Part shown: one piece after another, positions 23,501 through 35,136 of the stretch
How positions within the stretch are numbered: the first letter of the stretch is position 1
Layout of the letters: each line of letters begins with the position of its first letter
Source: Pogostemon cablin
Lineage: Eukaryota; Streptophyta; Magnoliopsida; Lamiales; Lamiaceae
DNA length: 64,000 bases
Direction of reading: 5' to 3'
Assembly: GCA_023678885.1 (NCBI GenBank)
Contig: CM042962.1
Coordinates: 29,378,677 to 29,442,676, forward strand
The notes under the pieces: generated by a model
What the model saw: only the letters and a program-made list of their open reading frames with translations
Database searches by the model: none
What the model was told of the DNA's origin: nothing
Position numbers and translations under genes: made by a program

Positions 23501-24635
23501 CTTTGTTATACATATACATATTCATATGGTGACTAATATTTGTATGGTTGATTTTATGTTGACTCCAGAGAGTCTATCTTTCTGAGCATGATCAAGAAAT
23601 AATGTAAGCTACTTCTGTCCAACTTATTAAGAAGTAGAATGGTTTCCACGTTTACTGAATATATCGTTCACTTGTTTTTTGCATTGCACAGTTATCAGAA
23701 TTATGTAACTCAAAGCTCGACAAATGTCCTTCTGGATCTTATCAACCCAGTATGTATTATCTTTCTCAATCAATATATTATGAAGCAGCATTAAAAATAT
23801 GAGAACTAATTTTTGTTTCTGCAGGCACTAGTCCTCTCTGGTCATGATCATGATCAGTGCACAGTTATCCACAAGTCCAAGCGTGGTCCGGTCATTGAGG
23901 TAGGGCTTTGACATTCATATATTCAACAATTTCACATTCATATATTCAATAACGTTGATTCACGGAATGGTGCAGCATACTGTAGGAACTGTTAGCTGGC
24001 AGCAAGGAAACTTGTACCCTTCATTTATGCTACTTTCTGCTCGTAATTCCACGATCTCTGATGAAGAAGATGCCGTTTCCACTAATGTCTGCTTTCTTCC
24101 CATGCAAACACATATCTACATATGGTATTTGGCGAAAACTGTTTCCATTTCAGTGGATGGCATCTATGAGTTCATTATGAAATGAAATTTAATGGATGTG
24201 TCAGGTATTTATGTCTGTTTGCAATGACCCTTGTTATTGTCCTCCTTTGGCCAGCAAATGAAGTGGTGATTATGCGAAAGCTAGGGGATCTCATGGTTTC
24301 CATGAGAAAAGTGTTTGGCAGCTTTGGTAGTGCTGTGAAAGTGAAAAATGATGATGAAATTTGCGAGTATGAAGAGATATGGGATGCAGAAGGCACAATG
24401 CACCTTATCAAGAAAGCAAAGAAGATTTCGTCAGGGGCAGTGAAAGAGAGCAGTTCAGTTGAGAGGTAAAATCTTTATTTGAGTAGCAGAATAGAATAGA
24501 ATGAGTGATGTGATTTGCGTGGACAGGGGTAATGCTGTGATGCGATCGAATGCTCGGAAACAAGATGTTCCAGATGTAAGCATACAGATACAGATGGGGT
24601 TGGGTAGAACAAACAGATCAAAAGCAAAAATGTAA
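20505..24635 (+). CDS. Cdc1/PGAP5-like metallophosphoesterase, 13 exons, one lost splice donor
   Basis: Exons: 20505-20636, 21434-21493, 21609-21787, 22333-22468, 22694-22790, 23203-23262, 23342-23442, 23569-23603, 23692-23749, 23825-23899, 23976-24124, 24205-24465, 24527-24635; 483 residues, all phases consistent. Calcineurin-type metal-site motifs: ITDPQ (D62), GDYFDGG (D112), SGNHD (N155), THIPLYR (H233), GHDHD (H293, H295). A hydrophobic N-terminal anchor (about 3-17) and a C-terminal membrane span (about 362-378) fit the Cdc1/Ted1/PGAP5 family, membrane enzymes of the secretory pathway that in other kingdoms remodel GPI anchors. The plant substrate is not shown by sequence. Every intron is GT-AG except intron 3, which begins TTAAGC at 21788 where frame and family sequence require GTAAGC. 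Using the upstream GT at 21765 would shift the frame. The gene may therefore be mis-spliced. Confidence 0.88.
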
Positions 24636-24849
24636 TGTGGAGAGTGGTGCGAGCAGTGACGACCATAGTGGCCTTCAATCTTCCAGTTTGTGTTGCTGGT
24701 GTTCAAGGATTGGATTGACAAATGATTCTTGTTCAATCGGCACATCATAATTACTAGAGTAAGATTTTATTTATTTAATTTTGGATAGTATTATATAGTG
24801 AAGTGAATGCAAACAAATACATGATAATTATTGTTGATGGAGAAACGTC

Positions 24850-26191
24850 TTAAGAGGTAGATCTCCCCAAGCGTACAGAGTTGACATAATCGAGTGGACT
24901 ATGAGCAGCAATACCGGGGATGGCTAAACCTAGCATCCTCAGCAGAAACGACTCCCACGACTCCCTGTAATCCGGCCCGTGCATGTATCCCATTAAAAAG
25001 CTCCGACCCAGTTCCCACACCGCATTCAAGTATTCTGGGATCAAGTATCCTATGCCGAAGTAATTCCTGTTGGGTTCTTCCTCCACATTCTAAACCATAA
25101 TAACCACATTAGTTTAGTAGTAGTAGCAACATTAGTACATACATCACAACATCACTAGTCTTACTTGCTCAATATAGAGGCTATTGTAGTATTGGCACAC
25201 TCCAAAATGCTTGTACAGGAATGTTGTGTCATCATAAGGCAACCTGGGAACAAGATCATTGCAGTACACCACTCTCAAGTACCTGGACTCCAAATGCTGT
25301 TCCATGTGCCTCCCCAACTCTCGGTCGCCCACCCTCGGCTGCCCGTACGTGTACACGCCCAGCAGCCGCCGCATCACCGCCTCCTCCTCGTGCAGAAGCA
25401 GCAATGTGGGGAACAATATGGCCAACGCCCCACCTAAACTATGCCCTGTAACCACAAATTTTGCTTTCTCGTGCTCTTTCAGCAGATGCTTCACTTTGCT
25501 CCTCACAGCATGGTATGCCGACGTCTCATGAATTTCATGAAGAAACGAAGACGACGCCTTGGCCCTGCTTCCCACACCCAAGGCCTCCAGAAACCCCATA
25601 TGTACTTTTCCCAGTTTTGGAATCTCGTACCAGGAGTAGTCCAAGTCCGTGATCCAATCGTCCGCATCGAAGGGTTCTGTGCCCCTGAAGCTAATCAGGA
25701 TCAAACTTGCATCCTTTGCCTTATCGCACATAATGAACACTTGTGTTGATCTTTCTTTCTGATAATCTGACAATTAGTATAAACAGTCAACACACACGCA
25801 TTAATGCATATCTCCAACCTAGGCCAGGCACTCACCATTCCAGCCGTTGTAGAAGGCAACAAAGTGCATCTGTGGGATTGCAGAGCTTGTTTAGTTAATT
25901 GATTAATACTATTTACAATCACACATAGCTACAGATATATGGTAATAAGCAACTAATAACAATTATATACCTTCCAGTGAAGCTCCACCACATTTCTAAC
26001 AACCTTATCATTCTCGTAAGCTAGTTTGGAAGCCATCATACACAGGTCCATCAGACCTCGATTTCCCATCTCCACTTTCCAATCCGTATCGTACAGTTGC
26101 AAACGTCCATCCAAATGTCCGATTGCACTTATAAACGTTTCAGAGTCTCTTTTTGGCATCACTACCTCACCTGTTGTTAGATGCGTCCATC

Positions 26192-26265
<74 letters not shown>

Positions 26266-26595
26266 CAAGTTGTTTGGATTAGGATTAGGATTCATAAAAC
26301 ACATACCATGGAGAATATTATGCAGCAATCCAAGAAAATTAGCATTGAGAGACAAGAGATTGAGAATGAACTCGAGAAGAGAACCAGCCCACTCCATGGG
26401 CTTACCGAAAACCTTAATAATCTTCCTGAATAGAACAGACACAACTATGACCCACCTGTGATCTCCTCCTCCGTACCCGTACCCGTGAAGAAACTTGGAC
26501 CCGCTTTCTTCATCATGGAATGCCAAGAACTTAAACAAATCCACAATCCCACATTCGTCCCTCACAATCAAGAAATTCATATTCATATCCGCCAT
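24850..26595 (-). CDS. OBL1-like triacylglycerol lipase, 5 exons
   Basis: Exons in transcript order: 26595-26307, 26170-25971, 25869-25836, 25766-25165, 25089-24850; 454 residues, GT-AG throughout and phases consistent. A class-3 (alpha/beta hydrolase) lipase: nucleophile elbow GHSLGGA with Ser284, Asp345 (CNDLVPRLP), and His438 (AAHSPLDYV) as probable triad; oxyanion region SFRGTEP near 200. Hydrophobic segments around 48-63 and 70-95 fit membrane or oil-body association. The C-terminal block WELGRSFLMGY to SVRLGR is typical of OBL1 (oil-body lipase), which hydrolyses stored triacylglycerol in seeds and pollen tubes. The length is slightly under the usual 470-500. Intron 1 holds a long (TA)n run just before its acceptor. 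Start chosen as the first Met of an uninterrupted exon with a TATA box 36 bp upstream. No break is seen. Confidence 0.92.
26195..26264. repeat. (TA)n microsatellite in lipase intron 1
   Basis: About 70 bp of TA, ending about 24 bp from the acceptor (minus strand). Length changes here could affect splicing. Confidence 0.97.
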
Positions 26596-27070
26596 ACAAT
26601 ACAGTGACAGGAATGATATCTGCTCATCAATTTATAGATAGATAGATAGCCACGTGCACAGGGGCTACATGCGTCATTTGCATCATTGTACGCTACCTTA
26701 CCTTGTACACGCAAGCAACACTTGGAGGGGATCAAAACATTATTCAAACAAGTTTGTTAAAACACATCCATCTCCATCCATTAGTACGTAAAATCCAAAC
26801 CTTAATAAGTTTCCTATTTCAGGTACTCCATCTCCACTGGCTACTAAACTCCAAAATAAATTTCCTTTTTAAAACTAAATACCCATACAAACCCTGCACG
26901 AATTGCCTTCTGATGTCACCAAAAACTCTTACGGCAATGCCAATTCTTAATTTCCTCCTCACCCAATCCAAATCCACACCTTTTTCTCTCACATAAAATC
27001 TTTCCTTTCTTTCACCATAATTTTTACAATAACTTTTATTTTTTTATAGCTGTATTAAAAATAAAATAAA
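26596..27070. promoter_or_regulatory. Divergent promoter region between lipase and small gene
   Basis: 475 bp separate the start codons of two genes transcribed away from each other. Apart from the lipase TATA/G-box nothing specific was identified. A pyrimidine-rich stretch (tctttcctttctttcacc) lies near 27000, upstream of the small gene. Confidence 0.45.
26631..26656 (-). promoter_or_regulatory. Lipase core promoter: TATA box and G-box
   Basis: On the minus strand TATAAA (26636-26631) follows a G-box GCCACGTGCAC (core CACGTG, 26651-26656) by about 14 bp. The lipase ATG is 36 bp below the TATA box, so the leader would be very short. A G-box is bound by bZIP and bHLH factors and is common in abscisic-acid and seed promoters. 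Confidence 0.55.
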
Positions 27071-28642
27071 ATGCGAAATGTCGCAGATTTTTCTTCTCCT
27101 CCTTGTATGGCTCCTACTCCCGTTATCAATCCTAAGGTAATTTTATTCTGCTTTTGAATTTCATTATCTTGTCTGTTGATTTGGACTAGCTAGTGTTCCG
27201 TTTTGGGGAATCTTTCATTTATTGTCATATTTTTGGATTCATTAATTAATGCAGCTTGTCGAATTAATATATCACTCTCTCTCACAGAGTATTCTTTGTC
27301 ATAGGAAGATGCGAATTTTGATCAGACATAGACTCTCTGCCTTCAACAAATTCTTTGTAAGAATGTCTTTGGATCTGTGTGCTTATTTGAAGTGCTCTTT
27401 TAGTGCATAATGTTTACTACTTGTTTTAAACCTGACAATCTGAAGTACTTCGCTTTCAAACAGTATTCTGGCCTCTTAGCGTTAACAATAACTGCTTGAT
27501 CCTTGCACAAGTAAGTAATTATATGTGTTTGAGTTGTATGGTATTTCAACTTTGTGTTTCTTGAACACAAGTTGCAAGAACTCAAAACCAACCCAAATTC
27601 TCATCCGATAAAAAAATAAATTGACTAGTGAATTTTGAAAGAGAATCCCTCATTTTAGCTTACCGCATATATTGTCTTTGTAGATATACTCTACTGCAAT
27701 ATTGGAAAGGTCACGGCTATTTGCACACACCATTTCATACACTCAATTATATCTACACACAAAAAAAATATATACACACGCTTGGAAAATACTATATTAC
27801 TCTTCATGAAATACACCCATATACACAATCTATCTATTCCCTCCCACAAGTCCCACATTTAATGTAAACATTAAATTATACACCCACTTCACTTTGTACA
27901 TTTGAAACAAACAAAAAAAAAGAGGAAAGAAGAGAAAAAGGAAGGGAGAAAGAGGAGGAGAAGGGAGGAAAAAGAAAGAAGAGAAGATCAACCTCTACTA
28001 CAAACATACACAATGGAAACTATATGGGTAAATATCAAAATTAGTCCTGTAAGTACGACATTTTCCAACTTTAGTCCTTTATCATTTGCAATTCTCAATC
28101 AGTGTCAAAAGTCACTTGAGTTGAGTATTTTTGTTCAATCACTTGCTCGGGTTATATGGAGAATGTGGAAAACGAGAGGTTTCATGGAGATCATTGGTTT
28201 TAGTCCTGAAATTAAGGAGCAAATATACAAGGTAGCATCGGTTAACCTTTGTTCCAACATATCTGGACAGATTCTTGCAAAGGTTATACTTCATTTCCAT
28301 ATAAACCAACAGAATCCTGATTTATAAAAAGAAAAGGAAGAATGTTGGTGCTCACAAACTTTTGATCTTTTTTCCTAGGTAGGAGATGAATCCTACAAGT
28401 CTTATTCTGCAGAGAAAAGTGCAATCCTATCCTCCCTAGAGAGGCGAGCACAGGTTAGGTGTTGTTTATGAATAGAGTGATGAGTTGGTTGAATTAGTGG
28501 ATGTTTGGTGCGTCAGCAACTGGAAGATGAACGTAATAAATTGGAAAGGCGTAGAGTACAACAGGGCAGAAGGAGCAATGTATCTGTTCAACTTTCCTGG
28601 GAAAGCAATAACAGCAGCAAGGACGGCAAACGCAGCGCCTAA
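27071..28642 (+). CDS. Small coiled-coil protein, 3 exons, unrecognised
   Basis: Exons 27071-27136, 28379-28453 and 28517-28642 have codon-aligned GT-AG borders (CCTAAG|GTAATT, cctAG|GTAGGA, GCACAG|GTTAGG, cgtcAG|CAACTG) and give 88 residues. The first exon reads MRNVADFSSPPCMAPTPVIN. The middle and last are charged and helical: AILSSLERRAQQLEDERNK then LERRRVQQGRR, a probable coiled coil of about 30 residues. A polar tail ends in KRSA. No signal peptide or membrane span is visible. I do not recognise the family. Exon 1 could be followed by a missed exon in the 1.24-kb intron, but the direct join keeps the frame. The sequence does not show what it does. Confidence 0.6.
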
Positions 28643-28938
28643 TGCATTTTATGCCCGTCGCCTCCTCAATGCCATTGGAATCGTAGTAGTTCCAGGGTAT
28701 GGTTTCGGTCAGGTAAATGAAATGGAAAAGAGTTAGCATGGTGTGTTGCAATAATAATACTTATATTGAGGATGTTGGTTGTCATTGTTGTCAGGTAGCG
28801 GGAACATGGCATTTTAGGTACACCAAATTATATCAGGAGGACCAAATTCCAGCCATCGTTGCTCGTCTCACTCACTTTCATCACGCCTTCATGGATGAAT
28901 TTTCGCAAACTAATCAATTTTACTCATCATTTTATTTT
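28643..28938 (+). other. 3' flank of the small gene
   Basis: Probable 3' untranslated region. A stretch with good composition (28797-28930, after ttgtcAG) includes LYQEDQIPAIVARLTHFH, which could be a further exon of an alternative transcript. It ends where a copia LTR begins. Confidence 0.3.
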
Positions 28939-29494
28939 TGTTATACGTTGTAGACGCTTGCATGTGGGGGTATGATGCTTGTGTTTATCAGCAATACACA
29001 CGTTGCAAGAAGCGAGGGTGTAAGCCAGGATGAAATTATAAGAAAGGATTGATATGCTGGCATGTCTATGAGCCGTGAGATCATCATTATTGTATGCGGT
29101 TGGATGATGGTTGATCAGATGTGAAGAAGAAGAGCTGAGGGAGTTAGTTAGTTAGTTGTAGATTCCATCTAACTAACTAACAAACACACAGCCATGCATA
29201 TTACATCGCCTGTAGTTGATCATCCTTGCATATAAAACGTGAAGAAGCAGTTTATGGTTCATATGAGTGTGATTACTTTCAGTTTATCTCTACAAGTTGT
29301 ATGATCATCAATAAGATTTAAGTTTCCTTTGAGAGTGGACGTAGGCTTCTATAGCCGAACCACTATATTTCCTTTGTGTGCTTCTTTGTTTAAGTTTCAC
29401 AAGATCAAACATAAGTGTGTGTGTGATCAAGAGTTTTGATCGGTTGTGTGTGATTACGTGAGAGTTAATTGAGAGTTTCTTGCGTTTCAATTCA
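28939..29494 (+). repeat. 5' LTR of copia A
   Basis: 556 bp, TGTTATACG to CAATTCA. It contains tgcatataaaacg (TATA-like, about 29227) and ends a few bases before the primer site. Confidence 0.9.
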
Positions 29495-29557
29495 TAAGAA
29501 GTGGCGCCGTCTGTGGGAAGATAAGCTGCAGACGACTGATTGAAGAGAAAGATCACC

Positions 29558-30143
29558 ATGGTTACAACAAAGTTCGACGTGGAGAGGTTCACAGAGAAAA
29601 CCGATTTCAGTTTGTGGAGAATGAAGATGGAGGCCATCCTCATTCAGCAAGGTCTTGCAGATGCTATCAAACTGCTACCAGATAATCAAGCAGCTGCGGT
29701 TGATGCGATCAAGATCAACAATCCAAGACTCAAAGTGCCACCATTCTATGTCTAGACGATAAGGCTCTAAGGGAAATTGCCAAAGAAACTCCAGCAAGGG
29801 GTGTATGGCAAAGGTTAGAAGAACTTTACATGGTTAAAAGTCTTGCTAATAGGTTGTATAAGAAACATAAGTTGTATTCATTCAAGATTGCAGAGGAGAA
29901 ACCAATTCTTGGCCAGTTAGATGAGTTCAATAGGATACTTGATAATCTGGAAAACATAGATGTAGCACTACATACAGAAGATAAGGTTGTGATCTTACTT
30001 TCAGCACTTCCTCCATCATTTGAAGGATTAAGGGACACCTTGTTGTTTGAAAACAATGAGACTATCACTCTTGATCAAGTACTGTTAGCCTTGAAGGCAA
30101 AGGAGCTTCATAAGCATTCAGATGTTCAAGTGGTGAAGGATTG
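29558..30143 (+). pseudogene. copia A gag (UBN2/retrotran_gag type)
   Basis: Starts MVTTKFDVERFTEKTDFSLW, the typical beginning of plant copia gag. A frameshift between about 29725 and 29745 separates it from the rest (CLDDKALREIAKE, WQRLEELYMVKSLANRLYLKK-like, LSALPPSFEGLRDTLL). It is cut by copia B shortly after its last readable residues. Confidence 0.85.
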
Positions 30144-31479
30144 ATAGCCAGGAAGCAAAATAATTGGAGTAAAGACAATCAGAAGAACAACTCTGTGTTA
30201 GATTGTATACTAAAAGTCTGGCTTTTGTATGAAACAATGTTTTAACAATTTATTTGAAATGAGAATCATATGATCAAACGTTTTGGATATTATAATTTAT
30301 TTATATGTTTATGCAAAAGTTCATTTACTTTATACTGTAGATAATATGTTGTGCGACAACACGCTGAAGATCATATTATCTGTTTCCTTATAAAGTATAA
30401 ACAGATGCTCACAACCGAGATAGACGGGGACTATCTATCGGGATGGTTGTAGTGTGATTTGGTATTAGTTTGTCTTGACTATAGAATCACATTAGTACAC
30501 TTTATGTATATTGAGCAGGACCGTTTGAGCTCGTTAGAATTGTACTGTCTATATAAGAGAACTTGATCTCAGTTATTATAGATATTCGTGCTCTTAATCC
30601 CTATATAATAACCTCGACACATAAGACAGTATGTATTTCTTTGATTATTCAATGGGTGAGATTTACATGAAATTAAATCAATAAACGGTGAGTTAGGAAG
30701 TAGTGCTGTCTCTATGGTGTGCTGTTGATTGTAGAAGGAATCTGTGTCCGACATAGGTTGATGATGTCCACTTGAGGAGCTCATAAGGTTTATCATATAA
30801 ATCTTGCAAGTGGATTAATTCTGACATGATAATAAGGTTGAGTGGTACTGCTCTCGAATGAGATATTAATTATTTTGAGTTGTCAGCAATTTAATTAATT
30901 AATGGACATTGTATATCTTAAACATGGGGAGATTTTCGGGCTCATAATAAGAATGAGCCCATAACGTAATTATGGGATTGGAGCGGCGGATACTTAAGCC
31001 CAATGGAGGCCCAACTCCAATTTCTCCTCCTGGTCCCTGCTGTAGCCCATATATAAGTCATCTCAGCTTCTGGAACCCTCAATTCCTGCATCGTTTTTTA
31101 CGTGAGTGAGAGGTTAGAAAGCAGATTGAGAGTATCCTGAAGATTGTTGCCCACACAACATCAGGATTAAACTTAGGGAATACAACAGAAGATCAAGAGG
31201 TTGTTCTCTGCAGTTCTTCAACAACAAACCCTGGTGAAAGGTATTGTATACTTTGATTTATTGCTTCCGCTGATCTAGTTTACATGGAACCCTGACGGTT
31301 CACGCTAATCAAACGATCGAAAGCCAACAATTGGTATCAGAGCTTCGATTTCGTGATGAAGCGTGATACGTTAGGAGAGGTTTTATCTGCTTTACATGGT
31401 TTAATTGTCGTGAATGATAGCATGAGGATTATGGTTTGTGAATTGATATTATTTTGTGAATACCCTACCTGAGTGATGT

Positions 31480-32115
31480 TTGTTTTCGACGGACCTGGTA
31501 CAGCCGCTTACTGGTATAACAACGAGGTCTGGTGTGCGATGGCGTGACGGCGCGACTTCGCGTGCGAACTACCGATGCAGAACCAGCGAGCGAGTCGAAT
31601 CAGACCGATGGGTTTCTGACCAGTTTTCGTGCGTGTCAAAGGCTGTATCCGATCGAGATAGAGGTGGGTTCCGGGCGAGTCCTTTGGTGATTCCGAACGA
31701 GTCATAGGCTGCTTCCGGGTGAGTCAAAAGTTGCTTTCGGGGCGGGTCTGAATGGCTTCTGGTCGGGCCAAGGCAGTTTCTGGGCAAGTCCCATCTGCAT
31801 CCGGGTGGAGTGTGCTTGGTGTATGGAGCCTCGCACGGCAGATGCCGGGCGTGGGTGTTTGTTGTCGGGTGCGTTGGATGGATGCACGACAGATGGCGGG
31901 TGAGCGTGTTTGCGTACGGAGCGACGCACGACAGATGGCTGGCGGCACGACTTCGGTGGGCTGGCAGCACGTCTCCGGTGTGCTGGCGGCATCCGATGGG
32001 CTAGCGGCACGACCACCGAGAGCAGCGGGCACCAAGTTGTGCCAGTGTTTGCTTGGCGCTGCAGATGGATTGAAACGAGCAATGGCAGTGTGGGCTTATT
32101 TTTTACAGTTTGAGC
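31480..32115 (+). other. GC-rich island in copia B leader
   Basis: About 640 bp of clearly higher GC than anything nearby, between the primer site and gag. It contains diverged direct repeats of gacagatggc(g/t)gg, ggcggcacgac and cgggcgagtc. Long frames exist on both strands because stop codons are rare in GC-rich DNA. I see no domain in any of them. Confidence 0.6.
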
Positions 32116-32950
32116 TTGGGCTGCGTTGATGGGTATGCTTTGTGGATAATGGGCTGCTCATATTGTGCCATAGCTATTTTTAGGCCAGCAAGGCCCATTT
32201 ACTTGATTCAACCATTTATGCGCTTATTTCGTGATATATAACTGCTTTAATTGTTTTAATTTGACAACTATTGTCTTATATGTGGGCACGTTCTATGTGA
32301 TTTATTTTTTTAAATTACTTAAAATAGAAGCATGCTAAGATGTGTATTTTATTATTAGAATATTATATGCATGTTAAAAACTCTCGGTGTTAAATAACTA
32401 AGTGGGAGAGAGGATTGATAAATTATTCTCGCGGCCTCCATTATTGGTTTGTAAGTGATGTGAATGAACTTGCGCGTTGGCTATACTGTCTTCCTCCCTA
32501 ATGGATGAGTTTATTCACGGATTACTGGTACAAACTTCTTTATAATGGTTGTAGGAAGTTATCTGAGCGCGTGTGTACTTCTCCAACAGTAAGGCACACA
32601 AGCTTGGGCAGCGGACTTGGAATCAAGTAATGGTATACACTTAGGTGTAAATAATAAGTATCCTCCCCAATGGAGTCACTGCTGTTATTTACATGGCTAA
32701 ATAGAAACCAACTATTAATTATTTTGTCATAAAGTTAGGTTGACGAATGAAATTAAAGGGTAAAATATTCTCTGTAAATGTTTGGGTTTGTATACGACCA
32801 CCCTAACGTGGCATGCAAATTCACGGTGCTTGAGATGTTGGTGAATTTTATTTTATATTGTTTTGAGGGAATCAATATAAATTGATAAATTCGAAGTGTT
32901 TGATCTGTTTATTATTTATGATTCTCAGGATTTTCAAATGGTACTCAACT

Positions 32951-33981
32951 CACTTTCTTTTATACTTAAAAGAACACAAACTTACAGGCACTAATTACGT
33001 TCACTGGAAATGGAACATGGACATTGTTTTAATTGCTGAGGATTATATCTTTGTACTCACTGAGGAATGTCCTGCGTAACCTACTGATGACTCTACTGAA
33101 GAATCTTAGAGAGCTCTTCGGGCACCAGAGTCATCCTGCTAGGTCGGAGGCCATGGCTGTACTGATGAATACCAAAATGGCTGAGAGCACTCCCGTAAGG
33201 GAGCATGTTTTTAGAATGATGGGCCAACTCAATGAGTTGGAAGTCCTTGGAGCTGAAATCAATGGGGAAACCCAAATTGATATCATACTCCAAAGCTTGC
33301 CTAGGAGTTTTGAGCAGTTTCGTCTCAACTATGGTATGAACAAACGTTTGTACTCATTGGCAGAGCATCTGACAGAACTTGTGGCAGCGGATGGACTGTT
33401 TCGTCGAGCTCCTCAGGTTCATGTTGCTGAAAATACTGCTCGTCCTAGGCCGAGAGGCGGTAGGAATAAGAAGAAGTAAGAGAATTCAGTACCAGTGAAC
33501 CAAGTGAAGACAAAGACTGGTGCGGTCAAGAAGCCTAAAGGCAAGTGCTTCAAATGCAAGCAGCCGGGACACTACAAGGCTGACTGCTATCTTCTGAAGG
33601 GGAACATGAATGGTAAGTCTTTTATACTAGTTGTTGAATCGTGTTTAGCGGCTGTATCTGCTAACACTTGGTGTGTAGATATGGGAGCCACTGACCATCT
33701 CTGCAATTCTTTGCAGAGGTTCCACCAAACCCGACAACTTAGTGATGGGGAGATTACCATACTCATGGGGAATGCTACAAGAGTAGCGACTGTCGCAGTA
33801 GGAGACGTTTATTTATTTTTTAATAAGAATAAAACTCTTGTTTTGAGGAATTGTCTTTATGTACCTCATTTTAGAAAGAATATAATTTTGGTTTCTAAAT
33901 TGTTTAAGGATAGTTATTCTGTTTCTTTTAATGACAAGGTTGTTTTAAGGAAAAAATGGAATTTTTATCTGTGATGGTGCA
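32951..33981 (+). pseudogene. copia B gag, zinc knuckle and protease
   Basis: LTGTNYVHWKWNMDIVL (gag start, 32970) is followed by a central part deleted to join MTLLKNLREL to RSEAMAVLMNTKMAES. Then come QSLPRSFEQFRLNY and a zinc knuckle CFKCKQPGHYKADC (33550). A copia protease follows with TWCVDMGATDHLC near 33668, where the usual DSGA/DTGA has methionine in place of Ser/Thr. LRNCLYVPHFRKNI follows, and a frameshift at about 33970. Confidence 0.8.
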
Positions 33982-35085
33982 TTGATAGATAATTTGTATA
34001 CTCTTAATCTAATTTCTCCCAAGGTGCAACAAATTGAAACGAATGATACATCTACTAATAAGAGAAAAGAACCTTTGAAAATGAACCAAACATATCTTTG
34101 GCATCTAAGACTGGGTCATATTAACTTGAGTAGGATTCAAAGGTTGATAGCTGATGGACCTCTGAGTTCATTAGTTGCGGAATATTTTTCAACTTGCGAA
34201 TCCTGCTTGGAAGAAAAAATGACCAAAAGGCCTAGATCAGCAGGCACTCTAAATTTGAATCAGGAATCTTACTTGATTAAAGTTTTAAAGAGGTATAACA
34301 TGGAAAAGTGCAAGTCAGTTCCAGCGCCTACAAAACAAGGATTAAGACTGTCCTTACAAGATGGTCCAAAGAAAGATGAAGAAAGAGCAAAAATGGACAA
34401 GATACTATATGCAAGTGTTGTTGGAAGCCTTATGTATTCAATGGTGTGTTGTAGGCCAGATCTTGCATATGTCATGAGTCTGATCAGTAGGTTTATGAGC
34501 AAACCAGGACTGATGCATTGGGAGTCATTAAAATGGGCTTTGAGATACATTAAAGGAACAACATCAGTTGGTTTGAAGTTTCAGAGAAGGATAGACTGGG
34601 ATCAAGCTATTGTAGGTTATGTTGATGCAGATTATACTGCAAACCTTGACACCAGGAAGTCATTAACAGGTTATGTGTTCAACATGTTTGGCACTGCAAT
34701 AAGTTGGAAAGCTACACATCAACATGTGGTAGCATTTTCATCCACAGAGGCTAAATATGTGGCACTTACAGAAGCAATCAAAGAAGGTATTTGGTTGATA
34801 GGAATTCAACAAGAAGTGTTTGAAGTACACTGTGATAATCAAAGTGCTCTTCATCTATCCAAGCACCAAGGATATCATGAGAGAACCAAGCACATTGATG
34901 TAAGATTATACTTCATAAGGGATGTGATTGAGAATGGGTTTGTTGTAGTGAAGAAAATAAACACTATAGAGAATCCGACTGATGTTTTGACCAGAGCTAT
35001 TCCAGCTCTCAAGTTTGAGCTGTGTAAGAGCTTGTTCAAAAATGCAATAAGAAGAAAAGAAGGGGTGGCTGTACCCTTAAAATAG
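33982..35085 (+). pseudogene. Chimeric open frame: copia B pre-integrase fused to copia A RT/RNase H
   Basis: A 367-codon frame without a stop. Its first ~88 codons are the GAG-pre-integrase zinc region of copia B (WHLRLGHINLSRIQRL, CESCLEEKMTKRP). From NQESYLIKVLKRYNMEK it is the C-terminal RT and RNase H of copia A (YASVVGSLMYSM, CRPDLAYVMS, VDADYTANLDTRKSLTGY, FSSTEAKYVALTEA, HERTKHIDVRLYFIRD). Integrase and the RT active site are absent. The junction (about 34240-34262) must result from a deletion that spanned both elements and happened to keep the frame. It is not expected to have enzyme activity as RT; RNase H residues are largely in place. Confidence 0.8.
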
Positions 35086-35136
35086 CAAGGTGGGGAAATT
35101 TGAGTCTTTGATGATGCAAGGTTTAAGGTGGAGTAT

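Larger units (their letters stand above)
30196..34250 (+). mobile_element. Copia element B, 3' part deleted
   Basis: LTR about 30196-31329 (TGTTAGATTG to CCAACA), then primer site TGGTATCAGAGC (31332-31343), a long leader, gag, zinc knuckle, protease and the pre-integrase domain. Its integrase, RT and 3' LTR are missing. The sequence passes directly into the RT of copia A near 34250. Confidence 0.8.

Noticed and set aside
25165..25749. Plus-strand open frames opposite the lipase gene
   Set aside because: They are antisense shadows of lipase exon 4, which has the catalytic motifs and correct splice sites.
27902..28327. 141-codon frame with a lysine/arginine/glutamate-rich start
   Set aside because: It begins in an AG-rich low-complexity run within the intron of the small gene and shows no domain.
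31569..32082. Several overlapping open frames on both strands
   Set aside because: They lie in a GC-rich island where stop codons are rare; no domain, start context or codon bias favours any of them.
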